Shown: positions 1 to 8,440 of the stretch, piece after piece | Numbering within the stretch: position 1 is the stretch's first letter | Layout of the letters: every line of letters begins with the position of its first letter | Assembly (NCBI RefSeq): GCF_002236115.1 | Contig: NZ_NIWT01000008.1 | Coordinates: 124,001-188,000, forward strand | Direction: 5' to 3' | DNA: 64,000 bases | From: Pseudomonas jessenii | GTDB lineage: Bacteria; Pseudomonadota; Gammaproteobacteria; Pseudomonadales; Pseudomonadaceae | Position numbers and translations under genes: made by a program | Notes under the pieces: model-generated | Databases searched by the model: none | What the model saw: only the letters and a program-made list of their open reading frames with translations | Told to the model about the DNA's origin: nothing

Positions 1-1089
1 CAGGGCCTGGACAATCCCCTCCTCCATGCTCTTCAAGCCGCAGACATAGAGATGACATTCAGGATCACGAAGCAGGCCGGCGATTTCGTCGCCCTGTGTA
101 CGCAGGCAATCCTGGACGTACTCTTTGGGCCTGTCGTTCATCCGCGAGTAAGCCAGGTGCAATTCCAGCCCCGGCACACCAAAGTTCACCAGGTCGTCGT
201 GATAGGCCATTTCCTTGGGGGTCCGACCGCCATAGAACAGAATCAGGCGTGCGCCGGACACCGGCACGCGGTGACGCTGTTCGAGCATGGCTCGCATCGG
301 TGCAATGCCGGTGCCGGTGCAAATCATCAGCAAGTGACTGCCGGCATGATTGGGCATCAGGTAAGTGCCACCGAAGGGGCCAAGTACTTTCACCTGATCG
401 CCCCGAGCGAGGTCGCACAAGTGGTTGGAACCCACTCCCCGCACCGGTTGGCCGGTGTGATCCGCGACGACACGCTTGACCGTCAGTGCGAGATCGTTGC
501 CAAGCACCTCGCCGCTGCGGGCACTGGCAATGGAGTAATAGCGCGGCACATGCGGGCGCCCCTGCTCATCGACCCCCGGCGGCACAATGGCAATGTTCTG
601 CCCTTCCAGCACCGGAAAATGCTGGTCGCCAAAGTCGAGTACCAAATGGTGAATATCGCTACCGGTACCATCGCCGGTCAGTCGACGATTGACGGTAATG
701 GTGGCCAGAGCAGGATTTTCTTGAGTGAACAGCGCCTCGGCAGGTGTCGCAGCGGAGTGCGGAGCAGATGGCTGCAACGCCGCTGCCGGATCGGGGGCGC
801 CGCCAATCACCGCGCCGGCTTCCACCTCCAATTGCGCCGGCAGACTGCTCCAGCCGAACTGATCGTCGAGGCTATAGGCCTCGCTGTCAGGAACCAGACG
901 CCAGCTGTCGATGGCACCCGTTGGGCAGCCCCAGGTGCATTCCAGGCAACCGTTGCACAAGTCGGCCTTGACCACATAGTTGTTGCTGTCGTGGGTGATG
1001 GCTTCGATCGGGCAACTGGATTCGCAGGTGTTGCAGCGGGTGCACATGGCCGGATCGATCAGGTGTTGACGGATGTACTGGGCGCTCAT
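1..1089 (-). CDS. boxA: Benzoyl-CoA 2,3-epoxidase reductase subunit BoxA-like (3' end outside window)
   Basis: The 363 residues visible run open to the window edge, so the C-terminus is missing. The N-terminus has two 4Fe-4S ferredoxin clusters (CTRCNTCESSCP and CNGCLECTWGCP). An FAD/NAD(P)H ferredoxin-reductase module follows, with the flavin motif RYYSIAS and the nucleotide motif ICTGTGIAPMRAM. This order is that of BoxA, which feeds electrons from NADPH to the BoxB epoxidase acting on benzoyl-CoA. ATG 1089 is preceded by AAAGG; ATG 1095 is in frame and also possible. No boxB or boxC is visible, so they may lie beyond the left edge. A related CoA-ester oxygenase reductase cannot be excluded. 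Confidence 0.8.
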   Translation of the reverse strand, partial: MSAQYIRQHLIDPAMCTRCNTCESSCPIEAITHDSNNYVVKADLCNGCLECTWGCPTGAIDSWRLVPDSEAYSLDDQFGWSSLPAQLEVEAGAVIGGAPDPAAALQPSAPHSAATPAEALFTQENPALATITVNRRLTGDGTGSDIHHLVLDFGDQHFPVLEGQNIAIVPPGVDEQGRPHVPRYYSIASARSGEVLGNDLALTVKRVVADHTGQPVRGVGSNHLCDLARGDQVKVLGPFGGTYLMPNHAGSHLLMICTGTGIAPMRAMLEQRHRVPVSGARLILFYGGRTPKEMAYHDDLVNFGVPGLELHLAYSRMNDRPKEYVQDCLRTQGDEIAGLLRDPECHLYVCGLKSMEEGIVQAL

Positions 1090-1178
1090 GGACATGCCTT
1101 TGAGGAAGTTCGATGACCGCCGCATTCTCGTCGGTCGCTCGAGTAGTCCGGCATCCTCCATTCAGATGATTCGGTCAC

Positions 1179-1236
1179 ACGCGCCCGGCGCGTCGGGTCT
1201 TGCACAGCCGCCTCATCAGGTTGGGGACCCGGTCCC
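1179..1236. promoter_or_regulatory. Intergenic region with two short perfect palindromes
   Basis: The 304-base gap between the divergent boxA-like gene and the FAD monooxygenase gene holds ACGCGCC-C-GGCGCGT (1179-1193) and GGGACC-C-GGTCCC (1224-1236). Both are perfect and placed where a regulator shared by the two promoters would bind. No recognised regulator gene lies next to them in the window. The rest of the gap shows no convincing gene. Confidence 0.35.
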
Positions 1237-1393
1237 TACTCCATTTGGATGAGTCAGCGAATATCCGGTTTTTACTCCGACTGAAGGATGGGACGGGTTG
1301 GACCGGGGGCAGCAGAGTGTCGGTCGTGAATTCCCCCGACTGCCTTCACGCATAGCGCGCCGGGACAACCAATACCTTTGCTGGAGAATCGAG

Positions 1394-2773
1394 ATGCAAG
1401 CGAATGAGAAACTGGGCCGGCACGCAATCATCATCGGCGCAAGCGTCGTAGGGCTGATGACTGCAAAACTGCTATCGCACCGATTCGACAAGGTCACCCT
1501 GATCGAGCGTGACCCGTTCTCCGATGCCCCGGGGCCGCGCAAGATGACGCCGCAGTCGAACCATTATCACATCCTGCTGCGTGGCGGCCTGCTGATGCTC
1601 AACGAACTGTATCCAGACTTCACCGCGCGCATGCTTGAGCTCGGCTCCACCCCTGTCCGCGTCGGGGTCGATCTGCTTTATCACACGCCTTGGGGTACCG
1701 GTTATTCGCAGAGCGGGAGCATTCAGGCCCCTCGTGATCTCGACCAACTGATCCTCGCTCAGAGCCGCAACCTGCTGGAGTTCAATATCCGCAAGTTCAC
1801 CCTGGAGAGCTCGAACATCGTAGCCATGCCAGGTTGTACAGCGACCGCGTTGCAACACGAAAACGGCAGAGTGACCGGTGTGGTGGTGCAGACCTCTGCG
1901 GGCACGCAGAGCCTGGATGCCGACCTTGTCGTCGACGCTGGCGGCCGTGGCAGCCGGGCTCCAAAATGGTTGGCCGACCTTGGCTACAGCGCACCACTGG
2001 AGACCCATATCGGTTGCGACCTGGCCTACACCACTACCAAATTCCGCATTCCGGCCGGCATCGCCGACTCGCATCAGATCCATGCCTTTTATTCGGTGAT
2101 CCCGGATACCAAGGGCGCCGCCATGATGCACCACATCGAGAATGACACCTGGCATATCAGCCTCCAGGGGCGCGCACCCGACTATCCTCCGCAAGACGCA
2201 GAAGGCTTCGTGGAGTTCGCGCGCAATCTGTACAACCCGGACCTTTACGAGATGCTCAAGCATGCCGAGCGCGTGGATGATCTGTATCACATGCGCTTCC
2301 CGTCCGCGGTGCTGCGCCACTATGAAAAACTCGAACGTTTCCCGGAGGGCTACCTGGTCATCGGTGATGCCATCTGCAGCGTCAACCCGGTTTATGGCCA
2401 GGGTATGAGCGCGCATGCCACCACCCTGCGCGCCCTGAACGAACTGCTGGATGCTCGTACCGCTGCAGGCAGCTCTCTGGATGGACTTGCTCGCGAGTTC
2501 TTCCCTCGGGCTGTCGAGTTGATCAACAACCCCTGGACCCTCGCGGCGATGAGCGACTTCATCATGTATTCGGGTACCCAGGGCGACAAGCCGGCCAATC
2601 TGGAACAGGTCTATCAATACATGCAGGGGTTGGACATGCTCAGCGTCGAAGACGCCGAAGTGCATGCCCTGCTGGCCGACGTGTACAACCTGGTGCAACC
2701 GATCAGTGCACTGTTCGGCAATGACTTGCCAGCAAAGGTACAGGCCAGGCTCCTCGCCATGGCAGACGCCTGA
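1394..2773 (+). CDS. FAD-dependent monooxygenase
   Basis: This 459-residue flavoprotein starts at ATG 1394, where GGAG sits seven bases upstream; an upstream in-frame start has no such site. The N-terminal dinucleotide fold has IIIGASVVGLMTA, a GxSxxG variant of the usual glycine motif, ending in LIERD. Near residue 325 is a GD motif (GDAICSVNPVYGQGMS) typical of aromatic hydroxylase and squalene-epoxidase-like flavoproteins. It precedes an acyl-CoA ligase gene on the same strand, separated by a hairpin, which suggests a shared catabolic route. The substrate is unknown. Relatives often act on polyketide, terpene or aromatic compounds. Confidence 0.75.
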   Translation: MQANEKLGRHAIIIGASVVGLMTAKLLSHRFDKVTLIERDPFSDAPGPRKMTPQSNHYHILLRGGLLMLNELYPDFTARMLELGSTPVRVGVDLLYHTPWGTGYSQSGSIQAPRDLDQLILAQSRNLLEFNIRKFTLESSNIVAMPGCTATALQHENGRVTGVVVQTSAGTQSLDADLVVDAGGRGSRAPKWLADLGYSAPLETHIGCDLAYTTTKFRIPAGIADSHQIHAFYSVIPDTKGAAMMHHIENDTWHISLQGRAPDYPPQDAEGFVEFARNLYNPDLYEMLKHAERVDDLYHMRFPSAVLRHYEKLERFPEGYLVIGDAICSVNPVYGQGMSAHATTLRALNELLDARTAAGSSLDGLAREFFPRAVELINNPWTLAAMSDFIMYSGTQGDKPANLEQVYQYMQGLDMLSVEDAEVHALLADVYNLVQPISALFGNDLPAKVQARLLAMADA

Positions 2774-2789
2774 TAACACCCCCCCTCAC

Positions 2790-2813
2790 ACCTGCCCGCC
2801 CCGACGGGCAGGT
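2790..2813 (+). terminator. GC-rich hairpin between monooxygenase and ligase genes
   Basis: ACCTGCCCG and CGGGCAGGT form a perfect nine-base stem with the loop CCCCGA, 16 bases after the monooxygenase stop. There is no real T-tract after it, so it may only partly terminate or may protect the mRNA end. Confidence 0.45.
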
Positions 2814-2848
2814 CGCTAAATTACAAGAACCCAATGGAGCACGCTGCC

Positions 2849-4513
2849 ATGCTGGGCTTAATGCAAGATCAACCCCTGTTGATTTCCTCGGTCCTGGAGC
2901 ATGCGCTGCAGGCACACCCACAGAGCCAGATCGCCTCGCGCACTGGCGAAGAATCGACGCATCACTGCAGCTATGCCGATATCGGCCGCCGAGCCAAGCA
3001 ATTGGCCAATGCCCTGACCACTCTGGGTGTGCAGCCCGGCGACCGGATCGCCACGCTGGCCTGGAATGGCTACCGGCACATGGAGATGTACTTCGGCGTG
3101 TCGGGCATGGGCGCTGTCCTGCATACCATCAACCCGCGGCTGTTCCCTGAGCAGATTGAGTTCATCGCCAACCACGCCGAGGATCAGTACCTGTTCTTTG
3201 ATCTGTCGTTCGCCACACTGGTCGAGCAACTGGCCCCCCGAATGAAGTCCGTCAAAGCCTTCATCGCCCTGACTGATCGCAGCCGCATGCCGGTCATCGG
3301 AGTGCCCAACCTGTTGTGCTATGAGGAACTGATTCAAGAGCAGAGCGAACAGTTTATCTGGCCGATACTCGATGAACGGGTCGCCTCATCGTTGTGCTAC
3401 ACCTCGGGTACCACCGGAAATCCAAAAGGTGTGCTGTACTCCCATCGTTCTTCGATCCTGCACTCCCTGGCGTTATGCACCCAGGACGGCTTCGGCCTGT
3501 CCTCGGCGGATTCGGCGCTGTTGGTGGTGCCGATGTTCCACGTCAACGCCTGGGGCATGCCTTATGCGGCGGCGATGTGTGGGGCGAAGTTGGTCCTTCC
3601 AGGTGCGCAACTCGATGGTCAGAGTCTCTACCAATTGATGGATGACGAGGGGGTCACCCTGGCGCTTGGCGTACCCACGGTCTGGATGGCATTGCAGCAA
3701 TTCGTCGAGGCCCATGCGTTGAACCCGGCGATGGATCTGCAGCTCAACCGGGTTGTAATTGGTGGCGCCGCCGCGCCGCGGACCGTGGTCGAGACCTTCG
3801 AAAGGCGTTTTGATGCACGGGTCCTTCACGCTTGGGGCATGACCGAGATGTCGCCGTTGGGCACCGTCTGCCACCTGCTACCAAAGCACCGCGATGCAAC
3901 GCTGGAAGAACGACTTGATTTGCAGGCCAGTCAGGGACGGTCGTTGTTTGGGGTGTCGATGAAAATCATCGATACCACAGGCGCCGAGCTTCCCCGTGAC
4001 GGCAAGGCTTCTGGCCACCTGCTGGTCAAGGGACCCTGGATTGCCAGTCAGTACTATCGCGCAGAAGGTGGGCCGATCCTCGATGACGCCGGTTGGTTCG
4101 ACACCGGCGATATCGCCAGCATCGACCCGGATAACTACCTGCACATTACCGACCGGGCCAAGGATGTCATCAAGTCCGGTGGTGAGTGGATTTCTTCGAT
4201 CGATCTGGAAAACGCCGCAATGGGTCACGCTGCGGTGGCGGAGGCCGCCGTGATCGGTATTCCTCATCCCAAGTGGCAGGAACGACCTCTGCTGGTCGTC
4301 GTCCTGAAACCGGGCAAGATCGCCAGCAAGGAAGAACTGCTGAGTTTTCTAGAGGCCCGTGTAGCGAAATGGTGGTTGCCGGACAATGTGGTCTTCGTTG
4401 AGGCGCTGCCGCATACGGCAACCGGCAAGCTACAAAAAATCAAGCTGCGTGAGCAGTTCCAGGACTACTACACGGCACTATCAGGCTCGCCAAAAAAACA
4501 CATTCAGTCTTGA
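2849..4513 (+). CDS. Medium/long-chain acyl-CoA ligase, AlkK-like
   Basis: This is a 554-residue AMP-forming ligase. The P-loop is CYTSGTTGNPKG (residues about 185-196). The acyl-adenylate core includes HAWGMTEMSP and GWFDTGDIASID, and the C-terminal lysine motif is GKLQKIKLR. Start 2849 (MLGLMQDQPLLISS) matches the usual AlkK N-terminus and has GGAG nine bases upstream; the earlier ATG at 2834 has only a weak site. The enzyme joins a fatty or related organic acid to CoA with ATP in the cytoplasm. Close to boxA and a monooxygenase, it may activate an aromatic or long-chain acid, but the AlkK-like sequence argues against classic benzoate-CoA ligase. Confidence 0.85.
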   Translation: MLGLMQDQPLLISSVLEHALQAHPQSQIASRTGEESTHHCSYADIGRRAKQLANALTTLGVQPGDRIATLAWNGYRHMEMYFGVSGMGAVLHTINPRLFPEQIEFIANHAEDQYLFFDLSFATLVEQLAPRMKSVKAFIALTDRSRMPVIGVPNLLCYEELIQEQSEQFIWPILDERVASSLCYTSGTTGNPKGVLYSHRSSILHSLALCTQDGFGLSSADSALLVVPMFHVNAWGMPYAAAMCGAKLVLPGAQLDGQSLYQLMDDEGVTLALGVPTVWMALQQFVEAHALNPAMDLQLNRVVIGGAAAPRTVVETFERRFDARVLHAWGMTEMSPLGTVCHLLPKHRDATLEERLDLQASQGRSLFGVSMKIIDTTGAELPRDGKASGHLLVKGPWIASQYYRAEGGPILDDAGWFDTGDIASIDPDNYLHITDRAKDVIKSGGEWISSIDLENAAMGHAAVAEAAVIGIPHPKWQERPLLVVVLKPGKIASKEELLSFLEARVAKWWLPDNVVFVEALPHTATGKLQKIKLREQFQDYYTALSGSPKKHIQS

Positions 4514-4561
4514 GCTACCCATTTTTCGCATGCCCGAGAAGCACCTCCAAAACAGCACTGA

Positions 4562-4602
4562 CAGACAGGGGAACCACTTTTTCAACAGAACCGGTCAGAA
4601 GC
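4562..4602. repeat. Solo terminal remnant of an IS1182-family element
   Basis: The stretch reads CAGACAGGGG, then five bases, then CTTTTTCAACAGAACCGG. It closely matches the right end of the complete IS1182-family copy near 13790-13820, where the same order occurs with a few changes. No transposase remains here. It sits downstream of the ligase gene. Confidence 0.6.
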
Positions 4603-4651
4603 AGCCTCCCCCCACAAAATCCTGAAATAAACAGAAGATGTGCCGCGCCGA

Positions 4652-5104
4652 TCACAAAGGTAGCGGTCTGTCTTGAATGACCCGCTTCATGACCAGGGTC
4701 GAGGTGAGCCGTTGCACATTAGGCAATGTCGAGAGGCTCTCATCGTAAAGCCTTTGAAAGGCGGGCAAGTCCTGGGCAATGACGTGCAGCAGGTAGTCCG
4801 GCTCCCCAAACAACCTTTGGGCATCGACCACCTGAGGTATTTCAATGAGCGCCGCCTCGAACGCCTCGACGGCTTGCCGGTCACCCTCGCGGAGCGTGGC
4901 AAATACCATTGCGGAAAAATTCAGGCCCAGTGCACCGGGATCAAGCTGCGCACGGTAGCCCAGCAATACACCGGAGTCCTCCAGTGCCCGCACTCGCCGA
5001 TGACAGGGTGAAAGGCTCAAGCCGACGCGTTCGGCAAGTTCAGTGACCGAAAGACGGCCATCCTTTTGCAGCTCGGCAAGAATCTTCCGGTCAGTTCTGT
5101 CCAC
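4652..5104 (-). CDS. Lrp/AsnC family transcriptional regulator
   Basis: The 150-residue protein has an N-terminal winged helix (TELAERVGLSLSPCHRRVRAL) and a C-terminal RAM ligand-binding fold with the family motif FGEPDYLLHV. GTG 5104 gives the standard start MDRTDRKILAEL and has GGGAG ten bases upstream; a TTG at 5113 would add three residues. It is divergent from the LysE-family exporter at 5289 across a 184-base gap. This arrangement usually means that an amino acid sensed by the Lrp protein induces its own export. Confidence 0.9.
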   Translation of the reverse strand: MDRTDRKILAELQKDGRLSVTELAERVGLSLSPCHRRVRALEDSGVLLGYRAQLDPGALGLNFSAMVFATLREGDRQAVEAFEAALIEIPQVVDAQRLFGEPDYLLHVIAQDLPAFQRLYDESLSTLPNVQRLTSTLVMKRVIQDRPLPL

Positions 5105-5288
5105 GTAGAACAATCTCCCTCATTGCGACAAAAATACGACCACCTTTGAAAGTTAATTCTAACAAAAATTCATTAATCTTCCCCCATCCATTAACAGCCG
5201 TACTCCTCTTCAGGAAACAAGAGGGGCGGCCTATGAGAGGCGGGATGATGAATAACGCGATGATTAATGAACGGGCGTGGGTGACGCC

Positions 5289-5906
5289 ATGACCTTCAAT
5301 GTCTTTGTTGCCTTCTGGGCGGTGTCGTTTCTGTTCGTCGTTACGCCCGGAGCGGATTGGGCCTACGCGATATCCGCTGGCATGAAGCATCGCGTCGTCA
5401 TACCGGCTGTGGGCGGACTGCTATCCGGCCACCTGATTGCCACATTGGTGGTAGCCGCCGGTGTCGGCACCCTGGTCGCCAACCATCCTGGGGTCATGTC
5501 AGTGCTGACGGTGGCCGGGGCGGGTTACCTGCTTTGGTTGGGCATCAACATGCTCATCCGTCCCTCCACACCCCACACCGATGAAGTTCAGGCGTCAGGC
5601 TCATGGTTGCGCTGGGCGCTCAAGGGGCTTTGCGTCAGCGGCTTGAATCCGAAAGTGTTCCTGTTGTTCCTGGCGCTCTTGCCCCAGTTTGCCGATGCCA
5701 CTGCCCCCTGGCCTGTACCGACGCAGATGATTGCGCTCGGGCTTGTCCACACCGTCAGTTGTGGCGTTATTTATCTCCTGGTCGGTTTTGGCTCACAGGT
5801 TGTTCTAAAGGCACGCCCAGCCGCCGCTCAGTTGGTCAGTCGTTTCTCCGGAGCGATCATGATCATCATCGCCGTGACGCTGTTTACCGAACAGATGCCG
5901 GCTTGA
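5289..5906 (+). CDS. LysE/RhtB family amino-acid exporter
   Basis: The 205-residue inner-membrane protein has about six hydrophobic segments. The first carries the family signature FVVTPGADWAYAIS, close to the usual TPGPxxxxV of LysE/RhtB exporters. ATG 5289 has GGTGA eight bases upstream; the GTG at 5277 is less likely. The divergent Lrp-type gene is the probable regulator. The substrate cannot be read from sequence; homoserine, threonine, lysine or a similar amino acid are typical. Confidence 0.85.
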   Translation: MTFNVFVAFWAVSFLFVVTPGADWAYAISAGMKHRVVIPAVGGLLSGHLIATLVVAAGVGTLVANHPGVMSVLTVAGAGYLLWLGINMLIRPSTPHTDEVQASGSWLRWALKGLCVSGLNPKVFLLFLALLPQFADATAPWPVPTQMIALGLVHTVSCGVIYLLVGFGSQVVLKARPAAAQLVSRFSGAIMIIIAVTLFTEQMPA

Positions 5907-5914
5907 TTGCCTCA

Positions 5915-6883
5915 TCAGGACAGGTCGTCGTTCTCATCCAGAGGCGATGATTGATGTGCGCATTCTCGTAGCCAGTTCATGAAAACCAGCAATCGCTTAG
6001 GGATAGTGCCGAGCGACGGGTGAACCAGATAGTAATCGTAGTGGCCTGAGCGGCTGAACTCAGCGAGCGGCAGGACGAGCTCGCCGCGATCAACCCGCTT
6101 CTGCACAAGCTGCTGACGGCCAATCGCAATGCCGGCGTGGTTCATGGCTGCGGTCACACATAAATCAGAGCGATCGAAGGTCAAGCTACGTTTGGGAAGT
6201 GCCGCGAGCATGTTGTGTTGCTCTGCCCAAAGCGTCCACTCGGCATCATAGGCCGCATGATCCCACGCCAGGGAGTCATGCAAGATTGTGCAGTTCCTTA
6301 AGTTGTCCGGGTTCTCCTCCAGGCGATGGCGTCGCGCATACTCGGGACTACACACCGGGGCCAGCCGCTCGCGCATCAACCGATGGCTCGTCAACCCGGG
6401 AAACTCGCCATTGGCGTAGTACAGGGCCAAGTCGATTTTACGGGTTCGAAAGTCGACATTGTCATTGCCTACCCGCAGGTCCAATGACACCAAGGGATAT
6501 CGCTCGATAAAATCCGCCAGCCTGGGAACCAGCCAGCATTGGGCAATGGAAGGCCTGACATAGAGCGCGATCGAGCCGGCAATTTCCGCCTGTGTCGATT
6601 GCTCGAGTGCCTCGGACAATTCTCCCATCGCATTCTGGAGTATTTCGAAGATACGCTCGCCTTCGTCGGTCAGGCTGACCTGCCGGGTCAGGCGCTGGAA
6701 CAGCTTCATGGATAAGGCGGTTTCCAGACGACTTATGCGGTGGCTCACGGCGCTTGCGGTCAAACACAGCTCCTCTGCCGCACGGGCGAAGCTCAGATGA
6801 CGAGCGGCAACCAAAAAGGTGTGAAGGTTCGCGAACTGGCTGCTGTTGAGCCTGGAGCTGATACGTGGAGGAAGGTTAAGCAC
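5915..6883 (-). CDS. dsdC: LysR-family regulator, DsdC-like
   Basis: The 322-residue LysR regulator has an N-terminal helix-turn-helix (SFARAAEELCLTASAVSHRI) and a C-terminal effector-binding domain. It begins with GTG 6883, preceded by GAGGG. The long N-terminal lead before the DNA-binding domain and the location beside dsdA and dsdX fit DsdC, the D-serine-responsive activator. It lies downstream of dsdA on the same strand, unlike the divergent dsdC of Escherichia coli. A GcvA-like regulator is the main alternative, so the gene symbol rests largely on context. Confidence 0.7.
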   Translation of the reverse strand: MLNLPPRISSRLNSSQFANLHTFLVAARHLSFARAAEELCLTASAVSHRISRLETALSMKLFQRLTRQVSLTDEGERIFEILQNAMGELSEALEQSTQAEIAGSIALYVRPSIAQCWLVPRLADFIERYPLVSLDLRVGNDNVDFRTRKIDLALYYANGEFPGLTSHRLMRERLAPVCSPEYARRHRLEENPDNLRNCTILHDSLAWDHAAYDAEWTLWAEQHNMLAALPKRSLTFDRSDLCVTAAMNHAGIAIGRQQLVQKRVDRGELVLPLAEFSRSGHYDYYLVHPSLGTIPKRLLVFMNWLRECAHQSSPLDENDDLS

Positions 6884-6950
6884 GACAGTTTTCCCTCAAA
6901 CCCAAAAGCCGCCTTGCGTTGTACGCATTTCCAGCGGGCAAACGTAACGG

Positions 6951-6978
6951 ATGTGGCAAGACGTTGATCTTGCCACAT
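6951..6978. promoter_or_regulatory. 11-bp inverted repeat between dsdA and dsdC
   Basis: ATGTGGCAAGA and TCTTGCCACAT form a perfect 11-base inverted repeat around a six-base centre. It lies 67 bases upstream of the dsdC start and 66 bases after the dsdA stop. No T-tract follows on either strand, so an operator is as likely as a terminator. Confidence 0.5.
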
Positions 6979-7044
6979 TCGGTTCAGGCTTAAATCAGCG
7001 AGAACTCTGTCGAGTCCAGGCAATTCGGGTCCATTCAGACCAGA

Positions 7045-8397
7045 TTAACCTTTGGCGAGCAATTCACGGCCCTTGGCCAGATAAGCTTCCATCTCGTCGC
7101 AAGGCACCATATTGCCGCCCGTTGCCCAAACCAGATGGGTGGCTTGCACTATGGCCTGACGGTCCAGGCGCGCACGAGCCAGGTAGCCCTGCTGGTCGGC
7201 CTGGACTCTGGCAATGCCGGGCACGCCGGCGAGCGCGGATGGCTCGAGGCGCACACCTTCGCTGCGCTCCATCAGTGCCAGCAAACTGTACATTTCCTCG
7301 TCGCTGACCGTGTAGAAACCATCAAGCAAGCGCTGCATGGCCTTGCCGACAAAACCTGAAGCGCGTCCGACGGCCAGGCCGTCCGCAGCCGTCACGTTGT
7401 CGATGCCGAAGTCTTGCACGCTCACTTCGTCGTGCAGGCCGGTATAGACGCCCAGCATCATGCATGGCGAGTGTGTGGGCTCGGCGAAGATGCAATGGAC
7501 AGCGTCGCCAAAGGCTAGCTTCAGGCCGAAGGCCACACCGCCAGGCGCGCCACCCACCCCACAGGGCAGATAAACAAACAATGGATGTTGCGCATCCACG
7601 GTGATGCCAGCCGCTGCCAATTGCTTTTTCAGGCGCTCGGCAGCCACCGAGTAGCCCAGGAACAGGTTGACCGAGTTTTCATCGTCCACAAAATGGCAGG
7701 CTGGATCTGACTCCGCTTGTTGACGGCCTTGCGAGACGGCCACGCTGTAATCGGAGGAGTACTCAATAACGGTAACGCCGTGTGAACGTAACTTGTCCTT
7801 CTTCCATTGCCGCGCATCCGCCGACATATGCACGGTCACCTGGAAACCCAATGCCGCCCCCATGATGCCGATGGACATGCCAAGGTTGCCGGTCGAGCCA
7901 ACGGCTATTTTGTATTGGCCGAAAAAGGCACGCGCCTTATCGCTGTCCAGCACCGCGTAGTCGTCATCAAGCGTCAGCAGATTCGCGGCCAACGCCAGGT
8001 CTTCGGCATGCTTGAGCACTTCATAGATACCACCGCGCGCCTTGATGGAGCCCGAAATCGGCAGATGGCTGTCCCGCTTGAGCCACAGCGCCCCTTGCAA
8101 CGCCTGACCGTAGCGCTCGCCGAGCAATTGCTGCAGGTGTGGTACGGGCAGAATGTCCGATTCGATAATGCCGCCACTGCACTCCGTCTCCGGAAACGCG
8201 CGCCGCAGGTAAGAAGCAAAACGCGTCAGTCGCGCGCTGGCATCGGCGACGTCTGCGGCCGTCAACCCCACATCGCCAATCGATTCCGCGACCGGGGCCA
8301 CGGCAGGGTTGAACCAAGTGGTTTCTTGCAGCGCGACCAGATCGCGAATCAAAGGATAACTGGCGTACCAGCTTTCAAGTGTCTTGCCCAAAATCAT
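7045..8397 (-). CDS. dsdA: D-serine ammonia-lyase (D-serine dehydratase)
   Basis: The 450-residue PLP enzyme converts D-serine to pyruvate and ammonia in the cytoplasm. The lysine that binds PLP is in SGSIKARGG near residue 118, and the phosphate-binding glycine loop is PCGVGGAPGG. The length matches DsdA. An AAGGGA site precedes ATG 8397. It lies 43 bases after dsdX on the same strand, so the two are probably one operon that imports and destroys D-serine. Confidence 0.92.
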   Translation of the reverse strand: MILGKTLESWYASYPLIRDLVALQETTWFNPAVAPVAESIGDVGLTAADVADASARLTRFASYLRRAFPETECSGGIIESDILPVPHLQQLLGERYGQALQGALWLKRDSHLPISGSIKARGGIYEVLKHAEDLALAANLLTLDDDYAVLDSDKARAFFGQYKIAVGSTGNLGMSIGIMGAALGFQVTVHMSADARQWKKDKLRSHGVTVIEYSSDYSVAVSQGRQQAESDPACHFVDDENSVNLFLGYSVAAERLKKQLAAAGITVDAQHPLFVYLPCGVGGAPGGVAFGLKLAFGDAVHCIFAEPTHSPCMMLGVYTGLHDEVSVQDFGIDNVTAADGLAVGRASGFVGKAMQRLLDGFYTVSDEEMYSLLALMERSEGVRLEPSALAGVPGIARVQADQQGYLARARLDRQAIVQATHLVWATGGNMVPCDEMEAYLAKGRELLAKG

Positions 8398-8440
8398 GGC
8401 GTGGTCCCTTTAAACAATCAGGCGGAAAATACGGGTTGAA

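Noticed and set aside
52..1116. Long plus-strand open frame opposite boxA
   Set aside because: The minus strand encodes clear 4Fe-4S and flavin motifs. The plus frame is a shadow with no family-like sequence.
1472..2779. 435-codon minus-strand frame under the monooxygenase
   Set aside because: It is a shadow of a strong FAD-protein gene and has no ribosome site or recognised motif.
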